Below, one piece after another: positions 21,270 through 33,479 of a stretch of 64,000 bases of DNA. Location of the stretch: positions 20,222,906 through 20,286,905 of the forward strand of contig OX393566.1 in assembly GCA_947652115.1 (NCBI GenBank). The letters are read 5' to 3'. Positions within the stretch are counted from its first letter, which is position 1; every line of letters starts with the position of its first letter. The DNA comes from Blastomussa wellsi (Eukaryota > Cnidaria > Anthozoa > Scleractinia > Plerogyridae). The notes under the pieces were generated by a model that did not search any database, was not told where the DNA came from, and was given only the letters and a program-made list of their open reading frames with translations. The translations under genes were made by a program, and so were the position numbers.

Positions 21270-22508
21270 TTATTCGATCGATGAAATATTAAAATTTAGC
21301 TGTCTTTGTAAAATTGTGGCAGAAAAATTATAACCTAAGTGTCTCATGACGCTGCCACAGTAATTTTCAACAAGCTGCACAGTGTTGGGACTCATTTTTC
21401 TCCTCCAGTTTGAAAGAACTTGCTTTGAGTTCCGGCTGGTGCTGTAAGCACTTTTGTGTCCATTTTTTGAGGATGTTGTATGGTTCAGCCATTTCTTGAT
21501 GGAATCCAACATCTCGATTCCTGTAAAACTGTACAGTTCAATCACAGATGAAAGAGGATCCTGAGCGAGATCTTCAAACCGGATTAACCTGTATCCATCA
21601 GGTAAAATACTTCTTATCAACATCCCAGTCTTGACATCAATCTCCATTTGATGACAAATTTTCCTTACAAACCAAGATAATTCACGTCTGGGGTCCTTTG
21701 ATCTCCTAAAAAATCCCACAGACGACAAAGAATTCACAACAGCTCTTGGATCTCGCACCAAATGAATAATTTTACAAGCCGTAGCACCGTTTGAAGAACA
21801 ACTTTGCAAAAGAATCCTGCTCCAAACGTCATAGGAAACAGTTGGCATTCTGGGTGTCAGTATTTTCGCAGCAAACGAGTTATAATTCTTTTTGCAGGCG
21901 TTCTCAAGTAATTCTGATTGTACTTTATGGCATATCATAGTAGATGTTCCGTTTTTGACACAAAATGGAGGCGAGGTTAGTGCCAGGCTCTTATTGCGAT
22001 CTTGTGGGAGGAGATACTGAATAAGGACGTCACTAGCAAATTTGCAGTTCATTATATCTTCCAGGAAAGCAAGCGTCGTGTTTTGATAAGATGAATAAGA
22101 GAAATCAAACTCGAATAAAGAATCTTTAGTGTACCTCCTTTGCACGGCACGTAATGGTTCAAATAAGTAGAAAACGCCTGGGTGATGGTTGAAAACGTCG
22201 CCTAGAAATGAAGATCCTGATCTTGGATAAGACATTATGATGATATTTACTCGTCTCGCATACTTTGCTAGTCGGGAATTTCTCTTGGAAGTGGATTGGA
22301 GTAGTGATTTCGAAAAGAGTGCTTTGATAAATCTAGTGCTCTTGCGAACATGATAAACTCCCTGCGTTTGCCACGATGGGTGTCTGAATGTGTACATGAA
22401 AGTTACAGAGAAGAATATTAGACCCATTAAACTGATGATTAAAGAGTTCTTGAAAGCGACGCGTGTGCACAATGTTTTTGTCGTTATCGTCTGTGGCATT
22501 AAATTCAT
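21270..22508 (-). CDS. Golgi carbohydrate sulfotransferase (intact paralog)
   Basis: A 412-residue type II membrane enzyme of the Sulfotransfer_1 / CHST (GlcNAc/Gal-6-O-type) group. Numbered from the upstream Met at 22544: signal anchor about 31-52, PAPS 5'-phosphosulfate loop PRSGSSF at 107-113, 3'-phosphate motif LVRDPRAVVNS at 262-272, then DGYRLIRFEDLAQDP near 316-330. The role is sulfation of glycans in the Golgi with PAPS as donor; the acceptor sugar cannot be read from sequence. I place the start at 22508 because the minus strand has a strong acceptor (TTTTACAG) ending at 22533, which would make the upstream Met intronic and leave a 5' UTR exon elsewhere. It shares over 80 percent of residues by eye with the split copy at 14481-15351 / 8256-8556. 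Confidence 0.88.
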   Translation of the reverse strand: MNLMPQTITTKTLCTRVAFKNSLIISLMGLIFFSVTFMYTFRHPSWQTQGVYHVRKSTRFIKALFSKSLLQSTSKRNSRLAKYARRVNIIIMSYPRSGSSFLGDVFNHHPGVFYLFEPLRAVQRRYTKDSLFEFDFSYSSYQNTTLAFLEDIMNCKFASDVLIQYLLPQDRNKSLALTSPPFCVKNGTSTMICHKVQSELLENACKKNYNSFAAKILTPRMPTVSYDVWSRILLQSCSSNGATACKIIHLVRDPRAVVNSLSSVGFFRRSKDPRRELSWFVRKICHQMEIDVKTGMLIRSILPDGYRLIRFEDLAQDPLSSVIELYSFTGIEMLDSIKKWLNHTTSSKNGHKSAYSTSRNSKQVLSNWRRKMSPNTVQLVENYCGSVMRHLGYNFSATILQRQLNFNISSIE

Positions 22509-22574
22509 TTTCTGGATTGCTGTGGTTGTTGCCTGTAAAATCAATAAATCAACAAATTAATAAATACATAAATC

Positions 22575-22685
22575 TATCAGTCAGTCAGTCGGTCAGTCAG
22601 TTAATCAATCAGTAATTCATTCGGCTAGTCAGTCAGTAAATAAATAAACACATAAAAGTAAATCAATCAGTCAGTCAGTCTCCAG
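22575..22685. repeat. (TCAG)n / (AATC)n microsatellite
   Basis: Imperfect TCAG arrays alternating with AATAAAT tracts, directly upstream of the sulfotransferase acceptor. Confidence 0.8.
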
Positions 22686-23067
22686 CAGAACGAGCGAATG
22701 TCAGTTTTCTTTCATTTCTTGGGAAAGACCCTTTGGCTAAACTACCTCCAAATGATAAATTGATATACTTGTCCCAGTATATTTTAACCTGATAACGGTT
22801 TAAGTCTCAATCAAAACACTGAGCGTTTCGACGTATTGTTGTCCCATATATTTTATTTTCTTTTGTATTGTCATCATATTAAAATATAATATAAAAACTT
22901 CCAGCGCCTTTCCATGTAGAAAAGTTCAAAATATCACGCAGGAGCGGACAGTAGCGGATTGAATTAATTTAATTTTTTTAAGCAGTTTGCTATTTGTCCT
23001 TTGGTGATTTTCCCGAGCTTAATATTATGTCGGAGCAAATAGGTTTGGTTTACATTTTGCCCATTAA

Positions 23068-23675
23068 GGGGGAAGAACCCTAACTACAAAACGGTTGCTA
23101 CAGATGACTTCTAATCATCATATCTTGGGTTCCCTTCCAATCCTGGGATTTTTGCCATGCTTGTTCTATTGGAGGCTACTTTCACTTTTGGCAGTTTTGA
23201 CCATATTTGGAAAATCACGTGACGAGAACACATAAATGCTTAAAACTTGCAGAGCTTGCATCTTTCTCGGATGAAACCAAACCCAATGGATAAATTGCAT
23301 TCAGATGCAAAATCTGTAGTATGCATTTGTGCAGATCCCATTAGTTAAAAAGCTATGACGGCATAAAATTTTTATGATGTCATAACTTTTACAGTATTGC
23401 AAATTTCAACAAATCCATACTAAAGATTTTGCATCTGGATGCTCCCTATCCATTGGCTTTGGTTTCATTCGCGAATGATGTAAGCTGTGAAAGTTTTCAG
23501 CTTTTTTTGTTCTGGTCACCTGACTTTCCAAATATGGTCAAAGCTGCCATAAGTGAAAGCAGCCTCCAATAGAACAAGCATGGCAAAAAACTAATCCCAG
23601 GATTGAAAGGGAACCCAAGATATGATGGTTAGAAGTCATCTATAGCAACCGTTTTGTAGTTAGGGTTCTCCCCCC
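23068..23675. mobile_element. TTAA-type MITE with long inverted repeats
   Basis: 608 bp bounded by TTAA at 23064-23067 and 23676-23679. Termini begin GGGGGAAGAACCCTAACTAC and its complement; the inverted arms are matched over more than 200 bp (for example CCAATAGAACAAGCATGGCA near each arm). No coding capacity. TTAA target and terminal G-run fit piggyBac- or Kolobok-mobilised MITEs. Confidence 0.85.
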
Positions 23676-23679
23676 TTAA

Positions 23680-24053
23680 GGTGGCTCACAACAGTTTTCA
23701 GCATATTCCAGCTCTTACATTTTGATGGGTCAGTACTATCCCTCCATCAGTTGATAGAAGGTAGATTAATAGTATCAAACAAATGCCCAATCATTGGTGA
23801 ACAAATTGCGATTAATTCTTGAAATTATTGGTTACCATAACAACAGTATAACCTGTCAAAAAACCCTTAATTTTAGCTTTAATTTCTTAAATCATTTTTG
23901 TTATACATGTCAAGATACATGTTTGAAAAGTTATTAGGAGCGGTTTCAAGAAAATAATCGCAACTTGTTTACAAATGATTGGGTATCTTTTTGATACCAT
24001 TGTCATAACATGAACTGACCCATCAAAGTATAAGAGCTGGAATGTGAGCCACC
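23680..24053. mobile_element. Second TTAA-type MITE, sharing a TTAA with its neighbour
   Basis: 374 bp with termini GGTGGCTCAC... and ...GTGAGCCACC and subterminal CCAGCTCTTA / TAAGAGCTGG and TGATGGGTCAGT / ACTGACCCATCA. The left target TTAA (23676-23679) is also the right target of the preceding MITE; the right TTAA is 24054-24057. Arms differ in sequence from the neighbour, so this is a different family. Confidence 0.85.
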
Positions 24054-24057
24054 TTAA

Positions 24058-26746
24058 AAAAATGCTACTATCGTGATTGATAATTTAACTGATTTGAGAT
24101 GGTTATGGCACTTCAAGTACACCAACTCTGGATAAATAAGAAGTTCAAAGAAAGCCTTATCTTTATGGTGTCTAGTTGTTTTGGCCCATGGGAATTATGC
24201 CAGACGAATCACGGGTTTCGTTTTGAAAAAAATGGTACCATGCATTTTCAGGCGACCGGGTGAAAAGCTTGATTTTTTGTCTTATTTTAAAGCATAATAT
24301 AACATGTGCCATAACACAAATGAGTAGAAACTCAGCTGTGTTCTTTTGGAAATCTGATTGGTTTTGTCGCTGTTTTCTACTCGCCGACATTTTTGAAGCA
24401 AGCATTTTTAGTTTCTACTGAAACTATTAGACTACTCGCCCTCGTTTTCTATGAGCGATAGTCAACTCGGCTGCGACTCGTTGACTATTCGCACGTGGAA
24501 AACTCCGGTTCGTAGTCTAATTGTTAAATTATCCCTGGGCATCGTGAAATGCAAATTAAAAAAAGTAATAATTTTATTCTGTCTGTTCGTAGGTCCTGGT
24601 AATCGAACTGGCCCGGTTATTGGGCTGGGCTCTGCATCAAGCAGCTCTTTACGGTTGACATATCATTTTTCTCACTTAAAATCCTGTTCAACCTTCCTCA
24701 TTCGAAGCTACTACCCTTGTTTCGTGGTGATAAACTATTATGTCATAGTTTCGTTTGATTTGAATGTAGATTTGTACATTAGCACTCATGATGACCAAAG
24801 CCTACAACAACAATGTTTATTGTACCCAAGAGGTTAAAGCAAATAAATTACCAAGAAAATCAAATATAAATCTAGTGATTTAAGGGTTCCAGCACCCTGA
24901 AATAACTAAAGAGTTAAAAATGTCAGGGCGCTGGATCAAATAAATTAAATTAAATGTTAACAGCGGAAGTACAATACACACAGACATGACACTAACATGC
25001 ACACAAACACAACATCTAAGGTTTATAAAATAATGAAAACTTAAAACCAGCTACAGAGAATATGATGTAGTATATTTTTTAAGCTATTTAAAAAGAGTAT
25101 CATCAATACAGTGCAAGGTATTGTTCTTTAAGACTTAATTTAAATTTTGAAATAGAGGCAGTTTTAAACTGTTCTTTTATTGAATTCAAAATCATAGGGG
25201 CCCGGAATCTTATGTTAAATTTACCAATAGCCTCTTAATTTGTTGACCGTTTCTCGGGCTTGTTGGCTCATAACAGGATCAGTAAAAGGCGCATAGATAT
25301 CAAATTGTAATGTCGTTCAAATTTTCAAGTCATCTATTCCTGTGCATTTATGTCGCGTAACTATGCTTGATTAAGTTAAAAATCAACCCTGTCGTAGTAA
25401 CCTATTCACAGCTTCGATGTGTGCGACCTAACGAAACCTGATCAACATCATAGTCGAGATCTGGGCAGACAATTTAATTATTCAAATCAATACTTCAGAA
25501 GTTGTGTAAATCCCACCCGGTTTTTGCATCCCCGCGGCATAGATCAGGCAAAAAACACTTTTCTGAGGTTTAGTAAACCACTGACACGACCAAGCTGTCG
25601 TTAAGCTTGCCGTGAAAAGTTCGAATATACCACTACCTTTTGTTTATAGTCAACTTTGCAGCCATGTTCTTTCGATCTGCAGCAACGCATTTGCTTTTTA
25701 GAGCCTCTAAAAGCGAATGATAAATTCTAAACTCTGCGAGCTTTGACGGCAGGACTAGAGGTTTTCTCTCCGTGGCTGAAACTTCCTGAGTTTTTGGATT
25801 ATTGCGAGGCCGAGATTGAGACATGCTGACCAAAACGGTTTTACAAAAAATGGTGACTGTGGTGAGACCTTAGAAACCGCTCAAACAACGAGACTGCGAG
25901 ACCCGTGAAATTTGACTAAAATATTGCGAGACACTCAATTTTTCACGGACCATTCTCCAACCCCTTATTTTACCGAGTCGGAGTCTGTTGTGACCTGTTG
26001 TAAAATAAGTTAAAATTATACAAACAGATAAGCGAATAAATTAACTCACCTTGATATGCGATAGAAATTCGCGCTCAAGATTAATCCATGAATACGAACG
26101 CCGAAGAATGATTAACTTAATGCTAAAGGCTAATCCAGTGGGCTTCAATCTGTGCACCGATTCAAGTAGAGTACTTACAGATATTTCGAATCTCTAAACG
26201 CAGCAAACAGGCCTAGGTATCATCATGAAGATGAATACAATTGGCCGATCTGTAAGGGTTTTGCAATTTTTTCCTGTTGCGGATTATGCATGCAACCACC
26301 CGTGTGGTTCAAAGTCGATAAATTAGCAAATGGCATTTATTAGTATTGTTATTTGATGCATTTCAGGTTTTTTGTTTATTGTTATTAAAAGCACACAACA
26401 CAACATGATTAAAATCCCTACGAAATCATTTTGCAGCGAGACCCCTGAGCGAAACGTTGGATGTTTATTTTGCTTTTTATTAACTTTGCAATTTTTTCCT
26501 GTTGCGGATTATGCATGGAATAATGATCACCTTAAGTGATGATTGATAATTACGGATAGATAACATGCCCCGCGTGTCATGTCGGCCACGCTTCTTTTCT
26601 CGTGTTTGAGGATCGGATGTCAGATTGTTCGATCCTGTCAGCCAGTGTGCTCGCTCGTTTTCTTTATCCAATCTCATCCGGAACAACTACTTTCGACTCG
26701 CCGTAGTCAAGCTCTAACGTCTAGCTGTTCTACGCTCATCAGTATT
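24058..26746. other. Intergenic, nothing firmly recognised
   Basis: No conserved domain. The small minus-strand frame at 25633-25833 could be an exon (LVLPSKLAEFRIYHSLLEAL looks protein-like) but has no recognised family. Upstream of 26746 lies the presumed leader of the gag-like exon. Confidence 0.3.
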
Positions 26747-27140
26747 ATGTCCGCCAAATCGAAGTCAAGGTCCAAATCCACTAGGTCAAAAGCTACAATC
26801 CCAGAACCAGACTACACCTTCCCCGACTCTAACCTGTTAGTCGATCAGTTAGCCCATCTGGACGTGCAAGAACACGATTCGAGTCCGCTGACTGTTCGCG
26901 AACGTCCACCATCTGCTCGTGGCGATCGCCTTGATCGAGAACTCGCATTGGTACAACAGCAGAAAGAAAAACTCCAGCTCGAACTAGAAGTGCTACGTCT
27001 TCGCCAAATGACGGCAACGCCCCCAGCTACAGCCATTCAAGCAGAAGGCGGGCAAAGCGGACAAGGCGAACAGAACGGAGCTGCCAGTGGTAGTTCACTG
27101 AAGAAGAGGACCATAGATTGGCCCCAAGATTTTGCGCCAG
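26747..27140 (+). CDS. 5' exon of a coiled-coil, retroelement gag-like gene
   Basis: Starts MSAKSKSRSKSTRSK, a basic Ser/Lys-rich head, followed by an acidic linker, a leucine-rich coiled coil (ELALVQQQKEKLQLELEVLR), a Gln/Gly-rich spacer and KKRTIDWPQDFAPG, where the sequence meets a good donor (CCAG|GTATGT) in phase 1. From memory this layout resembles the N-terminal exon of gag-like genes in cnidarian retroelements, but I cannot confirm it here. No following exon is recognised before the minisatellite at 27330, so the gene is partial. The frame is open 5' to 26579, but the Met at 26747 has the better composition. Confidence 0.4.
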
Positions 27141-27329
27141 GTATGTCGGTCACAAGTGACTTTAATATTTAATTTAGCATCGGGAACGTTTTGGAGCCCA
27201 ACTCATTTTACCTTTAGATAGCTTCATTCCAGGCCCCCATTACATCTGAAAATGAGATTCTTTAACTAAATCTCGCCAGTATTTATGCCGTACGCAGACA
27301 ACCGAAATGCACATTTCATTCGACGGCCC

Positions 27330-27957
27330 TAAAACGCAGGTAGCGGGTTGCAGGTAGCACGTAGCAATTAGCAGGTAACAGGTAGCCTGTAGCAGGTAGC
27401 AGGTAGAAGGTAGCAGGTAGCAGGTAGAAGGCAGCAAGTAACAGGTAACAGGTAACAGGTAACAGGTAGCAGGTAACAGGTAGCGGGTAGCAGTTAGCAG
27501 GTAACAGACAGCAGGTAACAGGTAGCGTGTAACAGGCAGCAGGTAGTAGGTAACAGGTAGCGGGTAACAGGTAGCAGGTAACAAGTAACAGGTAGAAGGT
27601 AGCAAGTAGCAGATAACAGACAGCAGGTAACAGGTAGCAGGTAACAGGTAGCCTGGAACAGGCAGCAGGTAACAGGTACGTAGGTAGCAGGTAGCAGGTA
27701 GCAGGTAACAGGTAGCGGGTAGCAGGCAACAGTTAGCAGGTAACAGACAGCAGGTAACAGGTAGCGGGTAACAGGTACGCAGGTAGCAGGTAGCAGGTAG
27801 CAGGTAGCAGATAGCAGGTAGCAGGTAACAGGTAGCGGGTAGCAGGCAACAGTTAGCAGGTAACAGACAGCAGGTAACAGGTAGCGGGTAACAGGTAGCA
27901 GGTAGCAGGTAGCAGGTAATAGGTAACAGGTAGCAGGCAACAGGTAGCACGTAGCAG
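27330..27957. repeat. Minisatellite, 7-bp unit AGGTAGC/AGGTAAC
   Basis: About 630 bp of heptamer copies, AGGTAGC alternating with AGGTAAC and few variants (GCGGGTA, AACAGAC). Higher-order duplications are visible (27713-27775 and 27833-27895 nearly identical). Because seven is not a multiple of three, all three frames on the minus strand stay open (Leu-Pro-Ala-Thr-Cys-Tyr repeats); these are not genes. Confidence 0.95.
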
Positions 27958-28926
27958 CTCCTTATATTTATCTGTAATCACGATTTTCTTATCTGAAATT
28001 GCCAATTTTCGCTACTTTTCTTTTCTGTTCGCAAATCTGATGGATTTGTGAGTCTTTCAATCGAACTGTAAAGATTGCTTTTCTATTTCATAAACAGCAC
28101 GTATAAAGCCACGTGATGACATAGAAAAAACATAGAAGAAATCTGTGCATTTTTAAACACCTCTTTTTTTTATGCAGACTTCATGCATCGGTTTCGTAAT
28201 AGAGATGACGATTGTTACAATCTCTAGTGTTATGTTACTTGTCATCTGTTATAAAAAACCAAACCGCGACACTGACCTTGAGGATTCTTGTCATATGGAT
28301 TGTATTTTCTTGTCAAAGTCGAATCAAGAATGAGAAACTGGACCGCAGCGGAGCCTTGGCTACAGTGAACGCCAACTCAGCCGTCCTCTGTAAGCCGGTT
28401 CTACTACACGGAGAACTGACTCCGGCGGCAGAGTACTTTGCCAGTGGAAGGATTTTTCAACGCTACCGCTCATTTCGCACAACTGGCTTAAATTTAAAAG
28501 AAAAAACATCGAAAATTCAATGACACTTTTTTTCAAAGTCAACATTTAAATGCCTCTTGTCGTTTCTCTGAAACTAAACTGCAATTAGTACCACTAGTTT
28601 GTTTACACTAGAGATTTAATAAAGAGTTCCTGGTCAAATACGGAAATGTTGCAGAGTGATGTTATAAAAGAAGAAGCTACCTTCATCTTTCCGACCAAAA
28701 AGGCATTACCACAGTTTATTCCACCTTTAATAAGAGATGTTTCAATGAAAGATCATCGGTGACTTTTTTCTACGTACATTCTGTTTCAAAGTCATAAAAC
28801 GCGCAGGTCTCCAAGAATAAAATCAGGTTTTCTAAACATCCACTAAAACGTGACAAGGTTTGTCTTTGTGGCTTTATGCAGGAAGTCAGATGTTCAAACA
28901 CAGGAGAAACAGAATACTGTATTTAC
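27958..28926. other. Intergenic, nothing recognised
   Basis: No conserved coding sequence; the frame at 28212-28523 has no recognised domain. Confidence 0.3.
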
Positions 28927-29440
28927 AGACCACAGTGTTATTTTGTGAATAAATGGTGTTTGTTTAAAGGCGTCGATAGACTTCAATCAACGATAGTTTC
29001 CAACGCATGCGTATAAACGATTGAGCTAAGAAGCGAAAGCCATCTCATACCCATTGAATCCCGATCAGAAAGTTTCTAAAGGTAGGTTTTTCGTATATTT
29101 GTGATTTAAAAAACTCTGAATCAAAAGTGCTGCGTTTAGCAGTTGTGAGAATAGTTTTCAAACTCTCTTTTGGTGAACGAATAGCAGCTAAGGTTTACTG
29201 CGAGTAATTAGCTTGAAAGAGCAACAACCATTTTCCCTGAAATAACCATTTATCGGGTGGTTTTGTCTGCTGATCATTTTAGTTACAAATTGAAGTATTT
29301 TATACTTTCCTTCGGCTTATTATACCTTGTTATACCACTGACCAGTATCAATGAGCACATGCATGCGTTGGAAACTATCGTTGAAGCCATTAAACAGACA
29401 CCATTTATTCGCAAAATAACACAGACTGTGGTCTGTTATA
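28927..29440. repeat. Inverted-repeat (MITE-like) element
   Basis: Segments at about 28927-29010 and 29355-29440 are reverse complements with few differences, sharing ACAGACCACAGT, TGAATAAATGGTGT and ATAGTTTCCAACGCATGC. The ~350 bp between them is non-coding. A direct repeat (GTTATACCACTG.CCAGTATCAATGA) at 29330 and 29439 straddles the right arm. Confidence 0.6.
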
Positions 29441-31193
29441 CCACTGTCCAGTATCAATGAAAAGTTTGAGGTACACCGCGTTAAGTGGCGAAGTTCTTTA
29501 TTCTCATACTATCTTGTTTGTTTGACAATGTATTGATACTAAAGGAGAAAATGGCGTTCAACTGAATAGTCTTCTCTTTTTTCTTTGTTTTTTTTTTAAC
29601 ACATGAACGGAGTAGGTGGTCGATTTGGGATGATAATAATTGAAATAATTCTCGAGTCATCTGATACATAGTGTATTTAACAATTAGATCATGAACTGAA
29701 GATTTTATCTGAATTTTACAAATAAGTATAACACCGTAACAAATAATGAGCACAATATGTCGTGCTGCGTAATATCTAAAAAGAGGTTTACCTCGGTGTA
29801 CGAACGTGTGACAATTTCCTCCTGTTCAATATGGTTTCAGTTCTTTTTTTATCTTGCTCATTCAATGTTTTATGTGACCAGTGAGTTTCACGGGTTCTTA
29901 CACGGAGGATAAGCCTTAATTTCGATCCGATTTTTTTCAATGAGTCTTCCCAGGTAAAAGCACACTTTTTAAAAATATCTGATATCGTGTTAACAGGACT
30001 GAACTTTTCTGTCAGAAAGGTCACTGCGAACATGACGCGAAGCCACATACTTCTCACCCTGATCCTAAGCTACGATCTGATGTCAAAACAAGGAGAAAAC
30101 TGTGTTGTGCAAGTTTTGTTAGATAAAGAAACTTAGTAAATACTCATTATTGCACGAAAACGTACGTAAAATGCCATATGTTTCGAGGCTGCTTCCTCTT
30201 CATCAGTGGATGAAAAGCAGCTGTAAACTGTGCGCTCTGACGTGCTGCGTGCTCCCACATGTGGTTGGTTTTAATTTTGTATTGCATTCATGCATGGAAG
30301 CACTTACTTGATAAACTGTGAATTTCTATCTAGTCTTCAGTAGGAGGCCGAGAGGTTAGTAAATTGTTCTATAGCACACGGATGCAAGGTAAGACGTGAA
30401 AGATTCAATCGAGACGTTTATATTCCAACATAACAACATAATAGACACTTTGCACAAATGGCGTCCTCATTTGAGTAAAAATACTTATACATCCTACCTA
30501 TGTTTCAAATTCAACCCAAACGTTGTACCGAAAAGTATAAGTTTATGCTATTTTTTATGTTTCAATAAAAGTGAACTCATCGCTATATTTTATTTTTCTT
30601 AACATTTTAACTCAAAGAGTTACAGACTGTGTAACATAAGACATCTGCCATGATGCAAATATCTTAAAGCAGTTGAATAACGGAAAAGACTGTACCGTTT
30701 ATCTCCTTCTAGACTTTTTGAGTTCTGCTGGCAGTATGCCAGTCAGAACTCTATGTGGGCAAACGTGGTGGAATGTGCGTAACAATAGAATGGAATTATT
30801 GGAATTTTCTTTTTTTTAATTTTTTTATTATTATTTTCAATCACACCACTTACAAAACGATACAGTACACTACTTTCAATACTTACAAAGGTAAAAAAAT
30901 TAAAATAATACAAAAAAATACTTACAATACAATACTTACAATTTCTAACAAAAAATAGTATAGTCGAACACATGCAAAACAATAAAATGTGGTCCTTACA
31001 AGACGTGTTAAAGGGCAGAGGCATTTCATACAAAGAAATCACTCTCAATAAATAATTTTTGTTCCAATTTTAACACAAATCCAATAATATCGCAAGCTTT
31101 ATAATCCATTTTCTGATAGTATAGGTATTAATTTGCAAATATTAAACAATAATTAAGTTTAAGCTCATTATTCCTTGAAGTATTTAAATCTGT
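29441..31193. other. Intergenic, nothing recognised
   Basis: AT-rich; no domain-bearing frame. Poly-A/T tracts near 29570-29600 and 30810-30830 may mark retroposon tails. Confidence 0.3.
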
Positions 31194-31835
31194 TCAGAAT
31201 AACTTTTCATGCCACGTTGGAGAAAAAGGGCAATAGGATTTTGCATTAAACCAATCAACAACTTTAACATAGAAAGTTTGGGTGTAGTGGCATTCACCAA
31301 AAGTATGGAGAATAGAGCCTGGCTCTTTACAGTATGGACAGTTGTTTTCATCATTTACACCATAGATGCACAGCTCCTTCTTAGCAACAGTTAGTCTATG
31401 GAGTAACTTCAAATGAAATTCTCGTAGTCTGTTTTCATGGCATAATTTTCCAATGTTATTAAATTTTGCGTTCCAATCAATATCCCCTGATTTTAGTCCT
31501 TTTTCCCATTTTTTGGGTCCTGTGGCAATACAGGTAGCACCATTGATGTAGAGCCAATAGTAATCCTTGCACTTCATTTTGTAAAGATCAATATTTAATG
31601 ACGGCGTCAGAGGTTAGGTTCTTTCATCATCTGTAAGGTTTTCTCGCCTGTCTAAGGATTTTGCCTTCTGTAGTAAATGCTTGGGAATTGCCGAAATAAC
31701 TTGTGGGTAGCTTAAGAAATTACATTTGATCTTGAATTTGTCCTGAAATGATACTTAAGGGATTTCCATCACTGTCCAAGATGTCTTGAACTGAGACGAC
31801 ACCTTGTTCTTTCCATTTTTGTAAGAAGAAACTGT
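31194..31835 (-). mobile_element. LINE (non-LTR retrotransposon) 3' end with zf-RVT domain
   Basis: The minus strand at 31194-31577 encodes the C-terminal zinc-binding region typical of LINE reverse transcriptases: LREFHLKLLHR, then NCPYCKEPGSILHTFGEC (CxxC...H...C) and WFNAK. Upstream, 31580-31835 holds further pieces of the same protein (QGVVSVQDILDSDGN) with frameshifts and stops. The reverse transcriptase core is absent, so it is a dead 5'-truncated copy. It lies just before the EGF exon on the opposite strand. Confidence 0.7.
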
Positions 31836-31875
31836 TCCCATCGATCGATCGATTGGGTATCTTGTTTTCACCCAG

Positions 31876-32000
31876 TTCAACAAGACCCGTGCATAGCAAG
31901 CGAGCCTTGAATTGTCAAAATGACGCCACATGTGAAAACAACAACGGTGATTACACCTGCCTCTGCAAGCCTGGCTACCAAGGAAAGAACTGCGAGCAAG
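31876..32000 (+). pseudogene. EGF-like exon of a secreted EGF-TSP1-chitin-binding gene, apparent 5-bp frameshift
   Basis: Acceptor TTTTCACCCAG precedes and donor GTAAGAT follows. Five of the six EGF cysteines are in one frame: CQNDATC, YTCLC and GKNCE. The first (DPCIASEP) is in another frame, separated by an apparent 5-bp insertion (about 31909-31915) that brings a TGA into the upstream frame. A weak alternative acceptor (GCGAG| before 31912) would keep phase 1 but lose the first cysteine. The exon ends in phase 1, matching the TSP1 exon at 54690. EGF modules act in extracellular adhesion and matrix proteins. Earlier exons are not recognised in the window. Confidence 0.6.
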
Positions 32001-33479
32001 GTAAGATCATATTAGACGTTTTCAGCTGATAAACCTCATGTTGCATTTTTACGGTCTCTACGCTTTATGACTAAAAAGGAAACTTTGAGTTCTTTTTTTG
32101 CGTGTTTATGGATCGAGACGAAGTCGAGGTCAACTATTTGAATAGGGCAAAGGGATTTATTGAAAAGCTTGTCATTCGATTGCCTCGGTCTCAGCCGTTT
32201 TTTTTTTTTTTTTGTTTTTTTTGTTTTCGTGATTTTACTTGAAGAATCAAACTAGGTACGTGTATAGCGACAAGCGACTCTGGGGACACGAATGTTATTT
32301 TTGAGCTGTCCATAAACTAACATTCAGTTGTGGATAACAAATAGTTGGCAATAACTAATTGTCTAGTCTGTTGTGGCCTTTAAATTTTTCCTTGAATTTA
32401 CAATGAAACTTACTGTAATTATTGATGACAAAGAAATGTTAATCGAGAGTGCATTTTTCGGGTGTTTTATGTCACTCGGACGAAATGTTGAGTGGGTGTT
32501 TTCGCATTTTTAGTACTAAACTTGGATAAATTTTAATTTACCTGCCTTGGGTTGTCTTGGGGAATACCTTATTTTATTTTTTGCAAGCATCTGGGAGGGC
32601 CGGAATCCTAAATCCTCAAATTTGATTGGCTATTCACGCGCACGTGACCGGTCCAGCTTTTACGATACGGCCCACGGGCCGGATTTTTTTCCCGCTCACG
32701 GCAGTTGATGCGAAAATCTTGCGGCGAGACGAGTTTTGATCAAAAAAATCGATGTTGTTACAAAACCAACTTTTGTAAAGGAAAGGAAAAATTAGCAGTG
32801 GAATTAAAGGCCTTGAAGTTTTCCAAAAGGCGAGTATTCATTTTCTTTATTGCAGAATCAAGTTGTAGTTCACGGCCGTTTGTCGATCGTTGTTTGCTCG
32901 TTCTGACTGATTTCCATGCCTGATTTTCACTGCACGTTGTCGGTTTTCATACTCCATTTAGCATTTAAAATGCCGTGTTTCTGTGCTGCATTTTTTCAAA
33001 ACAGAACTCCGTTTTCTACCATTCAAGAAGAGGAGGTTTCTTAATAAACAACAGTGAAATTTATCTTCGCGGCGACCATAAGACCTACAACAAACGCACA
33101 GGAAGTTCGCTGAGTTTCTCTTTCGAAATTCGCTAACTGTCTATCGAAATAAATGCTGTCAGAATCAAAGAAATAAGTATAAATTCGAATAAATGCGAAT
33201 GTCTGTGGTCCGTGCACGATTCGTCCACTCATTATTTTTAATTTTATGATCTATATTCAGTAAAAGCCAACAGTAAAAGCCAATGTAGTGTCTAATTTCA
33301 ATTTTTTTACTCCATATTTTACCAATACAGAACCTAGTTTTACCTGAAACACACATCGTTTTATTATATTTTAAATCAAAACCTCTTGACCTGATTTATG
33401 TAAATAAGAAAAACATCAAAATCTAAAAAAATTGCCAAAATTTAAGAAATAATCATTACTTTACTTCTGCACTATGACA
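32001..33479. other. Start of the 22.7-kb EGF-TSP1 intron
   Basis: Non-coding by inspection. The frame at 32705-32923 shows no recognised domain. Confidence 0.4.

Noticed and set aside
27240..27950. Long Leu-Pro-Ala-Thr-Cys-Tyr open frames
   Set aside because: They are translations of the 7-bp minisatellite and exist in all registers.
27330..27957. CRISPR-like array
   Set aside because: Contiguous heptamers without unique spacers, in eukaryotic DNA.
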